Positions 30,138-40,057 of a DNA stretch of 64,000 nt are shown here, piece after piece. The position numbers and the translations under genes were made by a program. The first letter of the stretch is position 1. Every line of letters begins with the position of its first letter. The stretch comes from Cellulomonas sp. P24 (GTDB lineage: Bacteria > Actinomycetota > Actinomycetes > Actinomycetales > Cellulomonadaceae): positions 4,030,001-4,094,000 of the forward strand of contig NZ_JAJDFX010000002.1 in the NCBI RefSeq assembly GCF_024704385.1, read 5' to 3'. The notes under the pieces were generated by a model that did no database searches, was not told the origin of the DNA, and was given only the letters and a program-made list of their open reading frames with translations.

Positions 30138-31736
30138 TCACCAGGGTCGGTCCGCGTGCACGGCGCGGGTCAGCTCCTCGGGCACGGTGTGCTCGACGGC
30201 GAGGACAGTGCGGTCTCGGCCGGTCTGTTTGGCCCGGTACAGGGCGGCATCGGCGCGTGACATCATCGCTTCGATCGTCTCCGAACCGTCCCAGCAAGCC
30301 AGCCCCGCCGATACCGTCTGACCATCGGGAACCGACGCCCGCAGCCGTTCCAGGACCTCCAGTGCGCTCGGCAGGTCGCACCCGGGAAGGGCGAGGGCGA
30401 ACTCCTCACCGCCCCAGCGCACCAAGAGGTCCTGCGGTCGAAGCTGCGAAGACCAGGACTTCGCCAGAGCGGCCAGCAACCTGTCCCCGGCGAGGTGACC
30501 ACGAGTGTCGTTGTAGTCCTTGAAGGAGTCCAGGTCCAACACGGCGATGCACAGGACTTCGGGCCCGGCCATCATCTCGGGAAGCTCGGCGCGCCACACC
30601 CGACGGTTTGCCATCCCGGTCAGTGCGTCGGTGGTCGCCCGTCGGCGCAGCACCTCATACAGATCCGCTCGTTCCAGGGCTGAACCAAACTCATCGACGA
30701 GCATCTCGAGCGTATGAATGGTCTCGGCCCCAGCGGCCGGGCGTGGCTCGGACCAGGTGGCCACAACGACTCCGCTCACGACACCGCCGTGGCTGAACGG
30801 CTGAGCGAGAAGTGCCCGGGCGCCCGTCAAGGCGACCAGGCGGGGGTTGACCCGCGAGTCCCCATCCACGTCACCGATGTAGACGGGCTCGCCGGTCTGG
30901 AAGGCGAGCACCGACGCCGACGGTTCCGCCCGGCTCACCTGCACAGCCTGGAAGGGAACCCCGGCCGTCGCGGTGATTGTCAGGTGCTCTGGTCCGTCGG
31001 ACTCGATGAGTAGAACGCAGGCCGCTCCGGACACGTTCATCACCGCCTCGCATGCGGACGATCGCGGGTCGGGGCTCTCGCGGATCTGACGTGCCGCACC
31101 TGCGATCGCGGCGATCGTCGCTTGACCGCGCTGGGCGGCGCGCTCACTTCGCGCCAGCTTCCCGACAAGCCGGGCCGTCGCCCAAGCGATCAGTACCGAG
31201 ACAGCCAAGAAGACAGTGACCAGCCGCACGTCCTCGCGGACAAGGTGAGCAGTCGTGTCGGCCCGACGAAGCGTGAACGCGGCAATCGCCTCAAGCACAA
31301 GAGCACCGCCCACTTGCCTAGGCCGCTCATACAGCGCCATCCACACCACCGGGATCACCAGCGCGATCAGCCCCCCGGAATGCACCGAGCCCGTTCCCTG
31401 GACCAAGAGCATGAGCCCGGCGAAGGTGCCGGCCAGAACGCCCCACTCGACCCAGGCCGGAACCCGGCGAACCATCAGGACGACGACAGCCGGGAGCATT
31501 GCCGAGACCACCCCCAGACCGAGCGCGAGCGCACGTCCATCTGACACGTCGCCATTGGCCAGCGCCGTCAACGGCACCGAGGACGCGGCAAGTGCGAACG
31601 GAAGGACCTGCCTGATGGAACCGATGACCTGCCCGTCCGACCGGTCGTTCGCCTCGCGTGCAAGACCTCCTCGTACGAGCGACGCGACGGCCGAACGGCG
31701 CGTCGCGGTCCGTCGGGAACCTGGGCCGGTCTTCAC
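30138..31736 (-). CDS. membrane GAF-GGDEF diguanylate cyclase
   Basis: A 532-residue protein. Six or so membrane helices (about 40-195), a GAF domain (about 205-345) and a GGDEF domain with the active form 'WGGEEFALAL' near residue 443 and 'LDLDSFKDYNDTRGHLAGD' before it. It should synthesise cyclic di-GMP. An RxxD inhibitory site is not obvious. Start is GTG 31736, uncertain. It ends 34 bases from the PAS-GAF-EAL gene, tail to tail. Confidence 0.88.
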   Translation of the reverse strand: MKTGPGSRRTATRRSAVASLVRGGLAREANDRSDGQVIGSIRQVLPFALAASSVPLTALANGDVSDGRALALGLGVVSAMLPAVVVLMVRRVPAWVEWGVLAGTFAGLMLLVQGTGSVHSGGLIALVIPVVWMALYERPRQVGGALVLEAIAAFTLRRADTTAHLVREDVRLVTVFLAVSVLIAWATARLVGKLARSERAAQRGQATIAAIAGAARQIRESPDPRSSACEAVMNVSGAACVLLIESDGPEHLTITATAGVPFQAVQVSRAEPSASVLAFQTGEPVYIGDVDGDSRVNPRLVALTGARALLAQPFSHGGVVSGVVVATWSEPRPAAGAETIHTLEMLVDEFGSALERADLYEVLRRRATTDALTGMANRRVWRAELPEMMAGPEVLCIAVLDLDSFKDYNDTRGHLAGDRLLAALAKSWSSQLRPQDLLVRWGGEEFALALPGCDLPSALEVLERLRASVPDGQTVSAGLACWDGSETIEAMMSRADAALYRAKQTGRDRTVLAVEHTVPEELTRAVHADRPW

Positions 31737-32077
31737 AGCTCCAATACCTCCCCAGGCAGGTCAATCGGATCTGGCGTCGTTCAGCAGGCGCCAGCACGAG
31801 TATCGGCCCAATTCGGACCGAACCTGAGCAACGGCCCGCCCCCATGGACAGCGGCGTCCTGTGCCGGGTGGAACTTCGAGATGCTGTCGGCGACTGCTGC
31901 GCGGCCGACTTGTCTGGAAGTCGGGCGCTCGCATGTCGCCGATGACCGGACGACGCGGCGATGCGCACGCACGGCGGCGCGCTCAGCGCGCCAGCCGATC
32001 CGACCCAGTGGGCTTCCGTTGTCGGGCCGGGGGGCGGGTCTTCACTCGCGGGCGCCCCGCTAACTCCTCGGGGCGTG
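31737..32077. other. intergenic boundary between core-like and accessory DNA
   Basis: About 340 bases with no supported gene, lying upstream of the diguanylate cyclase and downstream of the frameshifted gene at 32078. It is the first gap next to mobile-type genes, so one end of the accessory island may be near here, but I see no tRNA and no clear attachment repeat. Confidence 0.35.
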
Positions 32078-33524
32078 TCATCGAGCAGGTCCGTCTCCGA
32101 TCTCGCGTCGGGCGATGGATGACTGGTCCTGGGTCCGGGCCTCGAGCCCTGCGCGGGGTGGCGTGTAGCCGGGCGCCATCGCGCGGATGGGGTGGTGCTG
32201 GACGACGTCGTACAGCTCGGTGATCCGGGACGTGGCTGACTCGGGTGGGGTGACGAGGCGTCCGGTGAGCTTGGCGGTGGTCAGGGTGGGGTCGTTTGTG
32301 ACGTCGTCTCCGGTCAGGGCGCGGGCGGGGATGTGCAGTTGGCCGCTGTGGGCGAGGCGGGTGAAGGTCCGGGTGTTCCACTCGGCGATGTCGGCCATGA
32401 CCTGGGCCGCACCGTTTAGTGCGGCCCCGGTAGGTCGCTCGCTGAGCCGGGTCGCCCCGCCTGCTGTCGGTCCGGTCAGGGGCGCAAGGGTCTGCAGGAG
32501 GTGCCCGATGGCGACGAGGTCGTCGCGCACGACGTCGTCGCAGGGGGCTGGAGTGATGAATGGGCGTAGGCGCACGGCGAGGTCCTGCCAGGTGCGGCCG
32601 TGTTCCAGGAGGCCATCGGTCGCTGGGTCCAGGACCCGGGACTGCGGGCCGTGGACGACGTCGGCGCCGTAGAACGCGGCCGCATGGGCGTGGATGGCAA
32701 CACCGGCGGTGGCGAGGTCGCGCAGGGTCCCGATCGAGTGGTCGGGGTGGCTGACCAGTTCCCAGGACTTTCGCCGTAGTCGGAGGAGTCGGTCGCTGAG
32801 CTCGACGATCGGGTCACTGGTCCTGATCGGGTTGCCGAGTAGGCCGACGTCGTCGAGGCTCCCCGTCTCGACCGATGTGCCCCTTCCGGAGGCGGCGTCG
32901 CGGGCGTGGGTGCGGACACGTCCCATGCCGGGCAGTTGCCGGCGGACGTGGGTCCCTGGGATGCCGGCTTGAATGGCGCGCAACGCGAGAGTGTCCTCCA
33001 TCGCGAGCATCGCGCGTGCGAGGTCGCCGACCCTGGCCAAGGCGGTGGCGCGGGGTCCGGGGTCCTCGATCAGGGCGGCATCGGGGGAGCGGGGGTGCCC
33101 GTTGGGGTCGTGGTGGACGGCGATGAGGTCACTGGCCGCGCGCACGAACTTCGCGGCCCGTGACCAGTGGCTGGTCAGCCCGGGCTGGCTGGTGAGGGTC
33201 GCGTCCCGCAAGAAGGGCAGCGGGCGCTCGTGTCCGGTGAGCTCGTCGATGGCGAGGGCCATGGACACGGCGGCGCGTTCGGTGGCCTCGGGGTGAATCG
33301 AGGCGAGGACTCCGGCGCGTCGGGCGGGTGTGACGAGGTGCCAGACGTGGTCGCCGAGGGCGTCGAGGGCGTCGCGGTAGTGGCCCAGGACCACGTGCGC
33401 GTCGGTGCGGTTGTTGAAGGGGGAGGCGTTGGACCAGGGCCGACCCGTCGTAGATGGCGCGGGCCGCCAGGTCCATCAGGTCCCCGTAGGTCGCCGGTCG
33501 GGCGATGGTGGTCGGGGTGGTCAT
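32078..33524 (-). pseudogene. unknown protein of a conjugative-element cluster, frameshifted
   Basis: The N-terminus starts at ATG 33524 ('MTTPTTIARPATYGDL', overlapping the upstream gene by four bases), and the body continues in another frame from about 33415 to 32078. The break is at a five-base G run (33419-33423; C run on the coding strand). Dropping one base reads 'VQRLPFNNRTDAHVVLGHY' without interruption. The repaired protein has about 480 residues. It is mostly helical, Ala/Arg/His-rich, without membrane helices or a domain I recognise. It pairs with the gene at 33521-33946. Such pairs sit near TraA-type relaxases in actinobacterial elements. Confidence 0.6.
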
Positions 33525-33946
33525 GGCATCCGTCCGGTGACCTTGGCCCGCCCGGTGAACAGTTTGGGGGTGACCCGGGCCAGGCACAGCAGGTCCGGGA
33601 CGTCCAGGTCGGTGGTCGCCAACGCGATGGCTCGGTGCAGGGCGGCGGTGGCGAGCTGGTCGATGATCAGTCGCGCCCGGGGTTCACCCTCGGTGGGGTC
33701 GAGCTGGCCGAGGTCAACCGCGGCGCATCGGGCGGGCAGATCGGGGTGGGCCCACTCGAGCTCGTCCTGGGCTTCGCGGAAGTCCATCGCCGCGTAGGCC
33801 AGGTCGACTGCCACGCCCAGGGGGACGGCGAGGCCGAGGTTGATGGCCGCGTGCCCGGCGGCGTAGGTCAGGGTCCAGATCCCTTCCCAGCCCGGGTCGG
33901 CTTGGTCGGTCAGGACTTCCGCCGGCGCGGTCCAGAGTCTTGTCAT
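33521..33946 (-). CDS. hypothetical helical protein of the mobile cluster
   Basis: A 141-residue protein. ATG 33946 is preceded by GGAGGTGG. Upstream in-frame sequence is not gene-like. The body is Ala/Leu/Asp-rich with 'AVDLAYAAMDFREAQDELEW' and no membrane segment. It overlaps the next gene (ATGA at 33521-33524), so the two are co-translated. No family is recognised. The shared spacing and direction suggest a two-protein complex. Confidence 0.7.
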   Translation of the reverse strand: MTRLWTAPAEVLTDQADPGWEGIWTLTYAAGHAAINLGLAVPLGVAVDLAYAAMDFREAQDELEWAHPDLPARCAAVDLGQLDPTEGEPRARLIIDQLATAALHRAIALATTDLDVPDLLCLARVTPKLFTGRAKVTGRMP

Positions 33947-34292
33947 CGCCCACCACCTCCACGCTGTTCCCGGGTGGGCCCATGCCTGCCCGCTCCTGTC
34001 ACGGTGAGGGCTGGTGTCCTTGCTGCGCCGGTGGGTCCCCGGATCTGTGGACGACGTGGCTCTCAACAACAGGTATGCGGATCCGACCGCAACACGCGAG
34101 GCGCACACCGCCCGAGGCCGTGGGAAGCACAAGGCGACGAGACCAGTGACGCTGACGACGCCGACAAGGCTCGACTCGTGGGGTGAACCGATGCCGCTGA
34201 ACTTAGGGCTGACCGTCGTGATCGGGCGGTTGAGCGACGGGCCGAATGCCGCCGGGCCTCAATGCTCCCGTCGGGCAAGCCGATGACACGGT
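33947..34292. other. divergent intergenic region
   Basis: About 345 bases between divergent genes, presumably holding promoters for both. No gene, repeat or recognisable RNA is supported. Confidence 0.4.
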
Positions 34293-35093
34293 GTGCTCAC
34301 GGCGATGAAGAAGCAGGTTGACGCAAGAAGTAACCGTCGGCGCGCAGGGGCGAGAGCCCGTCGGAAGTACGCCGCCCTGCGAAGGACTTGGCTGCGCCGT
34401 CACCGCAAGCTGTGGGCGTTGGCCACTCTGGCAGCCGTCGCCTTCTGGTTCGCGTTCTCATGGTTGATGAGACTGTTTCCCGGCGATCTGACGTGGGCAA
34501 GGGCCGCCTTCGCTGGTGCGCTCGGTGCGACGCTCATCGCGTTGCGCCAGTCCCCGCCGGTCTCGATCGCGAGCTGGCAGGAAGGCGCCTACGGCGAGGA
34601 AGCGACCGCGAAGCAGCTGCGAGTTCTGGAGAAGGAAGGCTGGGTCGTCCTACACGACCTGGTCAACGGCTCGGCGAACCTCGACCACGTCGTGCTTGGC
34701 CCTGGTGGAGCGTTCTGCCTGAACTCCAAGTGGTCGGGCTATCGGCTGGAGCAGACGGCCGAAGGGCGCTTCGTGGGGCGGCACCAGTACGACGAGGACC
34801 TGTACCGCGACGTCGAGTCGATGCTCCGCAAGGCTCGCGCGGAAGGCGCGGCGTTGAGCGGCCAGATCACGCAGCGGTGCGGTCAGAAAGTGTGGGTGCA
34901 GCCGGTCATCGTCTGGTGGGGAGACGTGGCAAGCGGCGGCAAGTCGCTTGACGGGGTCGGCGTCGTTCAAGGCAAGCACCTCGCTGATCGCCTTCGCGCG
35001 TTCAAGGGCGGTCGCCCCGTTCCGCAGTTCGACCAGGTCGTCGCCGCTCTTCAGCCGGGTCGCCACTCCCAGCGCCGTGTCGTCGTGACCTGA
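34293..35093 (+). CDS. NERD-domain membrane protein
   Basis: A 266-residue protein. A very basic N-terminus and two membrane helices (about residues 41-62 and 68-86) are followed by a NERD (nuclease-related) domain: 'YGEEATAKQLRVLEKEGW' and 'LDHVVLGPGGAFCLNSKW', where Glu, Asp and Lys line up with the PD-(D/E)XK-like core. NERD proteins are thought to act on DNA and are frequent in defence islands and on plasmids. GTG 34293 is used here and ATG 34305 is possible. It lies just ahead of the SIR2-HerA genes. Confidence 0.85.
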   Translation: MLTAMKKQVDARSNRRRAGARARRKYAALRRTWLRRHRKLWALATLAAVAFWFAFSWLMRLFPGDLTWARAAFAGALGATLIALRQSPPVSIASWQEGAYGEEATAKQLRVLEKEGWVVLHDLVNGSANLDHVVLGPGGAFCLNSKWSGYRLEQTAEGRFVGRHQYDEDLYRDVESMLRKARAEGAALSGQITQRCGQKVWVQPVIVWWGDVASGGKSLDGVGVVQGKHLADRLRAFKGGRPVPQFDQVVAALQPGRHSQRRVVVT

Positions 35094-35543
35094 TTGGCGG
35101 CGGGGTCCGAGCAGAGCCGCGGGCACAAGGTAGGTCCAGTCCGATCTGCGGAAGGCGATCGGGCCGGTCGTGGCCACCCCGGAGTCGAGCAAGTCGTCGC
35201 CGAAGCTGACTCGCCGCGCATGCACGTCCGTTTCGGCTCCCCAGAGGGCCGCGAGGAGCAAGCAGAGGCCGGGACACCTCTGGCACTCGTGGGCCAGTGT
35301 CTGCCCTCGCAAGGCAGCGGCTCCGTGTCTGGCCGCGATCCCGCGGCGTGCCCCTTCGCGCGGCACGGGGCGCACACGCATTCTCGAATATCCTGAGCGA
35401 CGGTCTCGTCGCGAATTGGTGGCCGTACCCAATCCGGACACGGTTGGCCTGAGCTACGCTGACGGATGACGTTCGACCGGTCGCGGTGGTCGTAGCCACT
35501 AGGGCAACGTGTCGGAATGGCCCCGAGCCTAGGAGACCGAGAA
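35094..35543. other. intergenic ahead of SIR2-HerA
   Basis: About 450 bases. The last 100 bases shift to lower G+C as the SIR2 gene begins and should contain its promoter. A minus-strand frame here (including a CxxC) shows no ribosome site or family match, so I do not call it. Confidence 0.4.
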
Positions 35544-36752
35544 GTGAGTGATCAGGCCAATGGAGTCGCGGGGCTCGTAGAGCTGCCTTCTGAGGTGCTT
35601 GGCCCCTTCACGCGCGCCTGGCAGTCGTTCGCTGTTGGCGAATCGGAGGATGATGCGGCCCAAGCATCGCGCGAAAACGCAGAGAGCGCAATGCGTGAGG
35701 AACTCGGCCTAATAGTAAATGCTGAGCACCTCGTAGTGTTGGCAGGCTCAGGTACATCGTTCAGTGTTACGCCAAAGAAGGGAGCGAACGCAAAAACGGC
35801 TCCGGGCATGGCGGACCTCTGGGCGACCGTAGAGGCGCTTCCCTCTTTCAAACACGCCGCAACAAAACTCAAGGCCGAAACCCTAGCAACCGAGAACCTT
35901 GAACTAGTGCTCTCAGAAGCGGCATCCCGCCTGTCATTCGAGAAGAGCGTTGACCTCCAGAGCTTTGTTGAAGCGGCCGAGATTGCCGTCTGGGAACAGT
36001 GCAACTTCGTTGACGACCATTCCGACCTGACGACCCATGAACTGTTCCTCCGAAAAGTCGCACGGCGCTCCACGCGGCTGCAACGGACTCAGGTATTCAC
36101 CACGAACTATGATCTCGCTATTGAGACCGCCGCCCGCCGAGCACGATTCAACTTGATTGACGGCTTCGGTTATGGTGGACGCGAATTCGACGGCGGCTCG
36201 TTCGATCTGGACTATGTTCGTCGCCGACCGCATGAGCAATTGGCGCTCGAGCCGAGCGTATTCCATCTACTCAAGCTTCACGGTTCAGTTGACTGGGATG
36301 GCTCCGGTGGTGTTGTACGAAAGACTAGCGGGCGGCCGTCGAATCCCGTGCTCATCTATCCGTCCGTGGCCAAGTACCGACTTTCCTACCAGCAACCGTA
36401 TCTGGAGTTCATGTCTCGGTTTCAAATTGCGTTGCGACAATCGGACGTTGGCCTGATTGTTGCCGGGTTTGGGTTCAACGACGAACACCTGGTGGCTCCG
36501 ATCGAAGCCGCACTCAGGAGCAACATCGGCATGCGCGCCGTTTTTGTCACGCCGGGAGCGCGAGAGTCGGACCGATCAGAGACAATCGCGTGGATCGAAG
36601 ACCTAATTCTCCGGGGCGATCGCCGCCTAACGCTCCTGCGCGCTACCTTCGCAGAACTGGTGAAGTGGCTCCCCGACGTCCCTCTACTCGAAGAGCGCGA
36701 CGCGCACAACGAGCGCACTTCACAACGTCGACCGGTTGACATTCGGCCGTGA
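35544..36752 (+). CDS. SIR2-domain NADase of a SIR2-HerA defence system
   Basis: A 402-residue protein. GTG 35544 has AGGAG eight bases upstream and is preferred to an in-frame ATG at 35517. SIR2 motifs: 'VVLAGSGTSF' (about residue 68, NAD-binding), 'FTTNYDLAIE' (about 184), the catalytic His in 'KLHGSVDW' (about 244) and 'VAGFGFNDEHL' (about 307). Defence SIR2 proteins cleave NAD+ when phage is sensed, stopping the infected cell. It overlaps the herA gene by four bases. The DNA is visibly less G+C-rich than its surroundings, a sign of recent transfer. Confidence 0.9.
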   Translation: MSDQANGVAGLVELPSEVLGPFTRAWQSFAVGESEDDAAQASRENAESAMREELGLIVNAEHLVVLAGSGTSFSVTPKKGANAKTAPGMADLWATVEALPSFKHAATKLKAETLATENLELVLSEAASRLSFEKSVDLQSFVEAAEIAVWEQCNFVDDHSDLTTHELFLRKVARRSTRLQRTQVFTTNYDLAIETAARRARFNLIDGFGYGGREFDGGSFDLDYVRRRPHEQLALEPSVFHLLKLHGSVDWDGSGGVVRKTSGRPSNPVLIYPSVAKYRLSYQQPYLEFMSRFQIALRQSDVGLIVAGFGFNDEHLVAPIEAALRSNIGMRAVFVTPGARESDRSETIAWIEDLILRGDRRLTLLRATFAELVKWLPDVPLLEERDAHNERTSQRRPVDIRP

Positions 36753-38494
36753 GACTCCACCCATTCACACCCGAGCGGATGATAGGCGTCGTCTTTCAAA
36801 TCGAAGGGTCCTACGCGGACGTCAGCTTCGTCGCTGCGACACGACTCCCCAAGTCGCACTTTGGCGAGTATCTCGGGCGCGGTGAAGTTGGCGAGTTTGT
36901 CCTTATTGACGTAGGCGGCAGCGCGGCCTTTGGTCGCCTCCTTCGCGTTGGAGCCCCAACAACGAACGCTGATATCCTCAGCCAAAGCGAGCGCAGGCTT
37001 CCTGCCGACGGCCGCATTCAGCTCTTGAGCACGCTTCATCTCGACGGGCGATCGATTCGCGGAATTGTGAAGTACCCGAAGGTGGGTGACCCCGTCTATG
37101 CGGCCAGTGCCGAGGCGATTCTCTCGGTCCTAGGTGCTGTGAGCGGACCCTCGCGGCTTGTACTCGGCCGCCTGTCAGTGGATGAGTCGGTAGAAGTAGC
37201 GGTTCCGCTCTCTAGGCTGTTCGGCCGCCATTTGGCGATCGTGGGATCGACTGGGTCTGGAAAGAGTTGGACCATGGGACATATCGCCGAGAGTACCGCC
37301 CTCCTTGGCGGCAAGATGATCCTAATCGACGCTACCGGAGAGTTCCATACGCTCGGGAGCCGCGCAACGCATCTTGCTTTCGGTGCGCTTGACGATGAGC
37401 CAGACAGGACGAAGCTGGTCGGGATTCCGCACCATATGATGCGCGAGTCTGACCGTAGCGCTTTCTTGAACCCCTCCAGTGGGACCCAACTTCCCAAACT
37501 CCGCGAGGCAATCCGTACTCTCCGCCTTGCTCACGCCATTGCCAACGATGTCGGTGCAACCGGCGAGCACCGAGCTCTGGTCGCCGACGGGACGATTCGG
37601 AAGACGGGAATCAAGATTGCTACATTCGGTGGCGCAACCAGAAAATATGGCTCGACTATTGAGGATCCGCACGCTGCATTCGACATCAAACTGATCGGGA
37701 CGCAGATTCAATGGGAGTGCGTCTGGCCAAGCGATAAGAATAGGCCCGACTGCTTCGGCTCGATGGATTATACGCAAATCGGGTATGTTAGCACCCTCGT
37801 GAGCCGGATTAACGACCTGCTGCAGACGCCGGAGGTCATGCAGGTCATAGATCCGCAGACCGGAACCTTGAACGTCATCGATGAGATCGCTTCGTGGATT
37901 GATAACCCCGGTGCCCACCTGCTCCGGCTGTCCCTACGTAACCTTACGTTCGCCAATCACCTCCGAGAGATTGTCGTGAATATTCTCGGGCAGGCGCTAC
38001 TCGCTCGCGCGCGATCAGGTGCATTTCGAGTGAAGCCTCTTGTCGTCGCAGTCGACGAAGCGCATCAGTTTTTCGACGTTACTGTCGGTGATGAGTTCTC
38101 AAGTTCCAGGCTGAACGCGTTCGACTCAATTGCGAAAGAGGGGCGCAAGTATGGTCTGACAGTCTGCGTGGCGACACAGCGCCCCGGCGACCTGCCTGCT
38201 GGAGTCCTGAGTCAAGTTGGCATGACGATCGTCCACAGGCTTGCTGATGGTCGAGACCGCCAGCGCGTTGAACAAGCTGCCGCCGAACTCGATCACTCCG
38301 CAACGCGGCTTCTTCCTGGTCTCGTTCCCGGTGAGGCGATTCTCATGGGTGTAGATTTTCCGGTGCCCGTCAGTGTCCGGATCTCCCGTCCCGTTGCACC
38401 GCCCGCGTCTGACGGACCCCGATACTCGAGTTGGGGCCCTGGGGAAAGCGGCATCGGCGGAGACGGATCTGACGGGGAGCGGGACCGAGCCTGA
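36749..38494 (+). CDS. herA: HerA-like ATPase of a SIR2-HerA defence system
   Basis: A 581-residue HerA/FtsK-type hexameric ATPase. An N-terminal beta-barrel (HAS) domain covers about residues 1-135. Walker A is 'GSTGSGKSW' near 165, Walker B 'VVAVDEAHQF' near 431, and 'CVATQRPGDLP' follows as the sensor strand. In known SIR2-HerA systems HerA rings assemble with SIR2 and both are needed for NAD+ depletion and defence. GTG start overlapping the SIR2 stop. Low G+C continues through most of the gene. Confidence 0.9.
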   Translation: MRLHPFTPERMIGVVFQIEGSYADVSFVAATRLPKSHFGEYLGRGEVGEFVLIDVGGSAAFGRLLRVGAPTTNADILSQSERRLPADGRIQLLSTLHLDGRSIRGIVKYPKVGDPVYAASAEAILSVLGAVSGPSRLVLGRLSVDESVEVAVPLSRLFGRHLAIVGSTGSGKSWTMGHIAESTALLGGKMILIDATGEFHTLGSRATHLAFGALDDEPDRTKLVGIPHHMMRESDRSAFLNPSSGTQLPKLREAIRTLRLAHAIANDVGATGEHRALVADGTIRKTGIKIATFGGATRKYGSTIEDPHAAFDIKLIGTQIQWECVWPSDKNRPDCFGSMDYTQIGYVSTLVSRINDLLQTPEVMQVIDPQTGTLNVIDEIASWIDNPGAHLLRLSLRNLTFANHLREIVVNILGQALLARARSGAFRVKPLVVAVDEAHQFFDVTVGDEFSSSRLNAFDSIAKEGRKYGLTVCVATQRPGDLPAGVLSQVGMTIVHRLADGRDRQRVEQAAAELDHSATRLLPGLVPGEAILMGVDFPVPVSVRISRPVAPPASDGPRYSSWGPGESGIGGDGSDGERDRA

Positions 38495-38516
38495 ATCTGA
38501 CGGTTGGCGATTCCCT

Positions 38517-39593
38517 ATGGGCCTCGTCGACCTGCGTTTCGTCGCTGAGTCCGGGGTTAGTCGGCCCAGAACGCCCTCAGCCGCCGCGTGGGCGGTGTCG
38601 CCTCATCGAGCCGGCTATGTCGCAGTGAGGTTGACCGTTCGCGTCCGTGTCGGCGGCTGGCCCTACTGTCTTGCCATGCCTGTTAGCGACGACGGAGAAG
38701 TCTCGACAGTCCGGTCGCGGGTCCCTGTAACGGCCGAGCAAGCGGAGCAGATCGAGGTACTCGCGCGGGCGGTGCTCCGATGGGCTCTTGGCAGGCCGAG
38801 CTCCGCGGACGATGCACCCGCCGAGGCGTCCCTGCCGCCGTCGAGGGTGCGACGAGTCGCCACCGTCGCTGGAAAGATCCTTGCGGGTGTGGCTGCGACC
38901 GTGGCCACGACCGCAACGACAGTCGCACGGATCGAAGCTCAGCGTCCCGAGAACTGGTCGGGCCTCGCCGGATACACCGAAGCCGTCCGGCTCGTCACTG
39001 ACGGCTTCCCAGTTCTCTGGGTCCCCGACTGCGAGACGCTGGCCGCGCTTGCGTCAGCGCCCGACCGGCTGGCGCGTCAAGCGCTTCTTCTCTCCCGGCG
39101 GGACCAGGTTCTCGCTCACGCGCAAGCAGTTCTCGCGGAAGTCCACTCCAGCGATCTGGCAACTTCGCGTTTGCTTGCCGAGCAGGCCCTCGACTGCCTT
39201 CCATCCTTCCCGTACCCGGCCCAGTCGCTCGCGCTGCAGGTCGCGGCGATCGTAACCATGGGTGAGACCGGCTCGAAGACCTTCAAGCAACTTCAGGCGC
39301 GCCTAGATGAGGAGTTGTCGAAGCTCACCGCGCCCCGCGGCACCGCCCTCATCAGGGACCTCGGCGTAACGTTCATGCTCCTAGCGGCCGCCCCGGCCCT
39401 TGAGCAGTTCCGTGTGGACCGAGGGGACCGCGTTCCCTCGCGTCCGAACCGTCACGCCGTCGCGCACGTGTTGAGTCTCGAGCAGTACACCGAGGCGAAT
39501 GCCCTGGAGTCGGTGCTCCTCGCCGTTAGTGTTCTCCGTCAGGCTGAGGCGTCGCGAACCGACCGGCTCGAGTCCGCGGCATACGAGTCGTGA
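38517..39593 (+). CDS. unknown protein downstream of SIR2-HerA
   Basis: A 358-residue protein if ATG 38517 is used. ATG 38676 is an alternative giving about 305 residues. It begins 22 bases after herA in the same direction, so it is probably co-transcribed. It has one small-residue hydrophobic stretch ('GKILAGVAATVATTATTVA') about a third of the way in, and the rest is helical. No catalytic motif or family is recognised. It could be a third, uncharacterised partner of the defence system or an unrelated passenger. Confidence 0.7.
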   Translation: MGLVDLRFVAESGVSRPRTPSAAAWAVSPHRAGYVAVRLTVRVRVGGWPYCLAMPVSDDGEVSTVRSRVPVTAEQAEQIEVLARAVLRWALGRPSSADDAPAEASLPPSRVRRVATVAGKILAGVAATVATTATTVARIEAQRPENWSGLAGYTEAVRLVTDGFPVLWVPDCETLAALASAPDRLARQALLLSRRDQVLAHAQAVLAEVHSSDLATSRLLAEQALDCLPSFPYPAQSLALQVAAIVTMGETGSKTFKQLQARLDEELSKLTAPRGTALIRDLGVTFMLLAAAPALEQFRVDRGDRVPSRPNRHAVAHVLSLEQYTEANALESVLLAVSVLRQAEASRTDRLESAAYES

Positions 39594-40057
39594 CGGTGTT
39601 GTCCGCCCGGGATAGGCCTGCCGCCCGACTACCTGCGCGAAAGCGGCAGGTGAGTCGCGTCTGGCGAGTTGTGACCTAGTCTTTTCGGCTCCGTTCGACG
39701 CGGAGGTGGTAGCCCGCCACTACTCCAAGATCAGCCGAGCATGTCGACTGCGTCAACGGACTTTGCGCACTTGCTCACGGCGGTCGTCACCACCCATTCC
39801 CATCACCGCAGGTCACGTGCCTCCGCCAACGGTTCCGCAAGGTTCCCATTTGGCTCGATTCCTTGGCGGAGGGCTCAACGCACACGGTGACGGTCAGCGT
39901 CGCGTCGCCGAGGTTCGTCTTGCTCCCGGAACGCTCCCAGTCCGCGCAGCCTCGCGTGTTGCGGCGCAATCCGCATACCTCGTTGTGTGAGGACCTGTCG
40001 TTTCGCCCGCCGCCGCCCGGTTTCGAGGTATCACGTGCCTGCGGGCGGTGGTCGGCG
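39594..40057. other. region upstream of the relaxase, possible terminator and oriT
   Basis: About 460 bases. A 7-bp inverted repeat (CCTGCCG at 39617-39623, CGGCAGG at 39644-39650) just after the previous gene could end the SIR2-HerA transcript. The sequence next to a relaxase gene is where an origin of transfer is usually found, but I cannot identify a nick site. No gene is supported. Confidence 0.35.

Noticed and set aside
34650-35441. Minus-strand frame with a CxxC before SIR2
   Set aside because: It overlaps the NERD gene on the other strand and has no ribosome site or recognisable domain.
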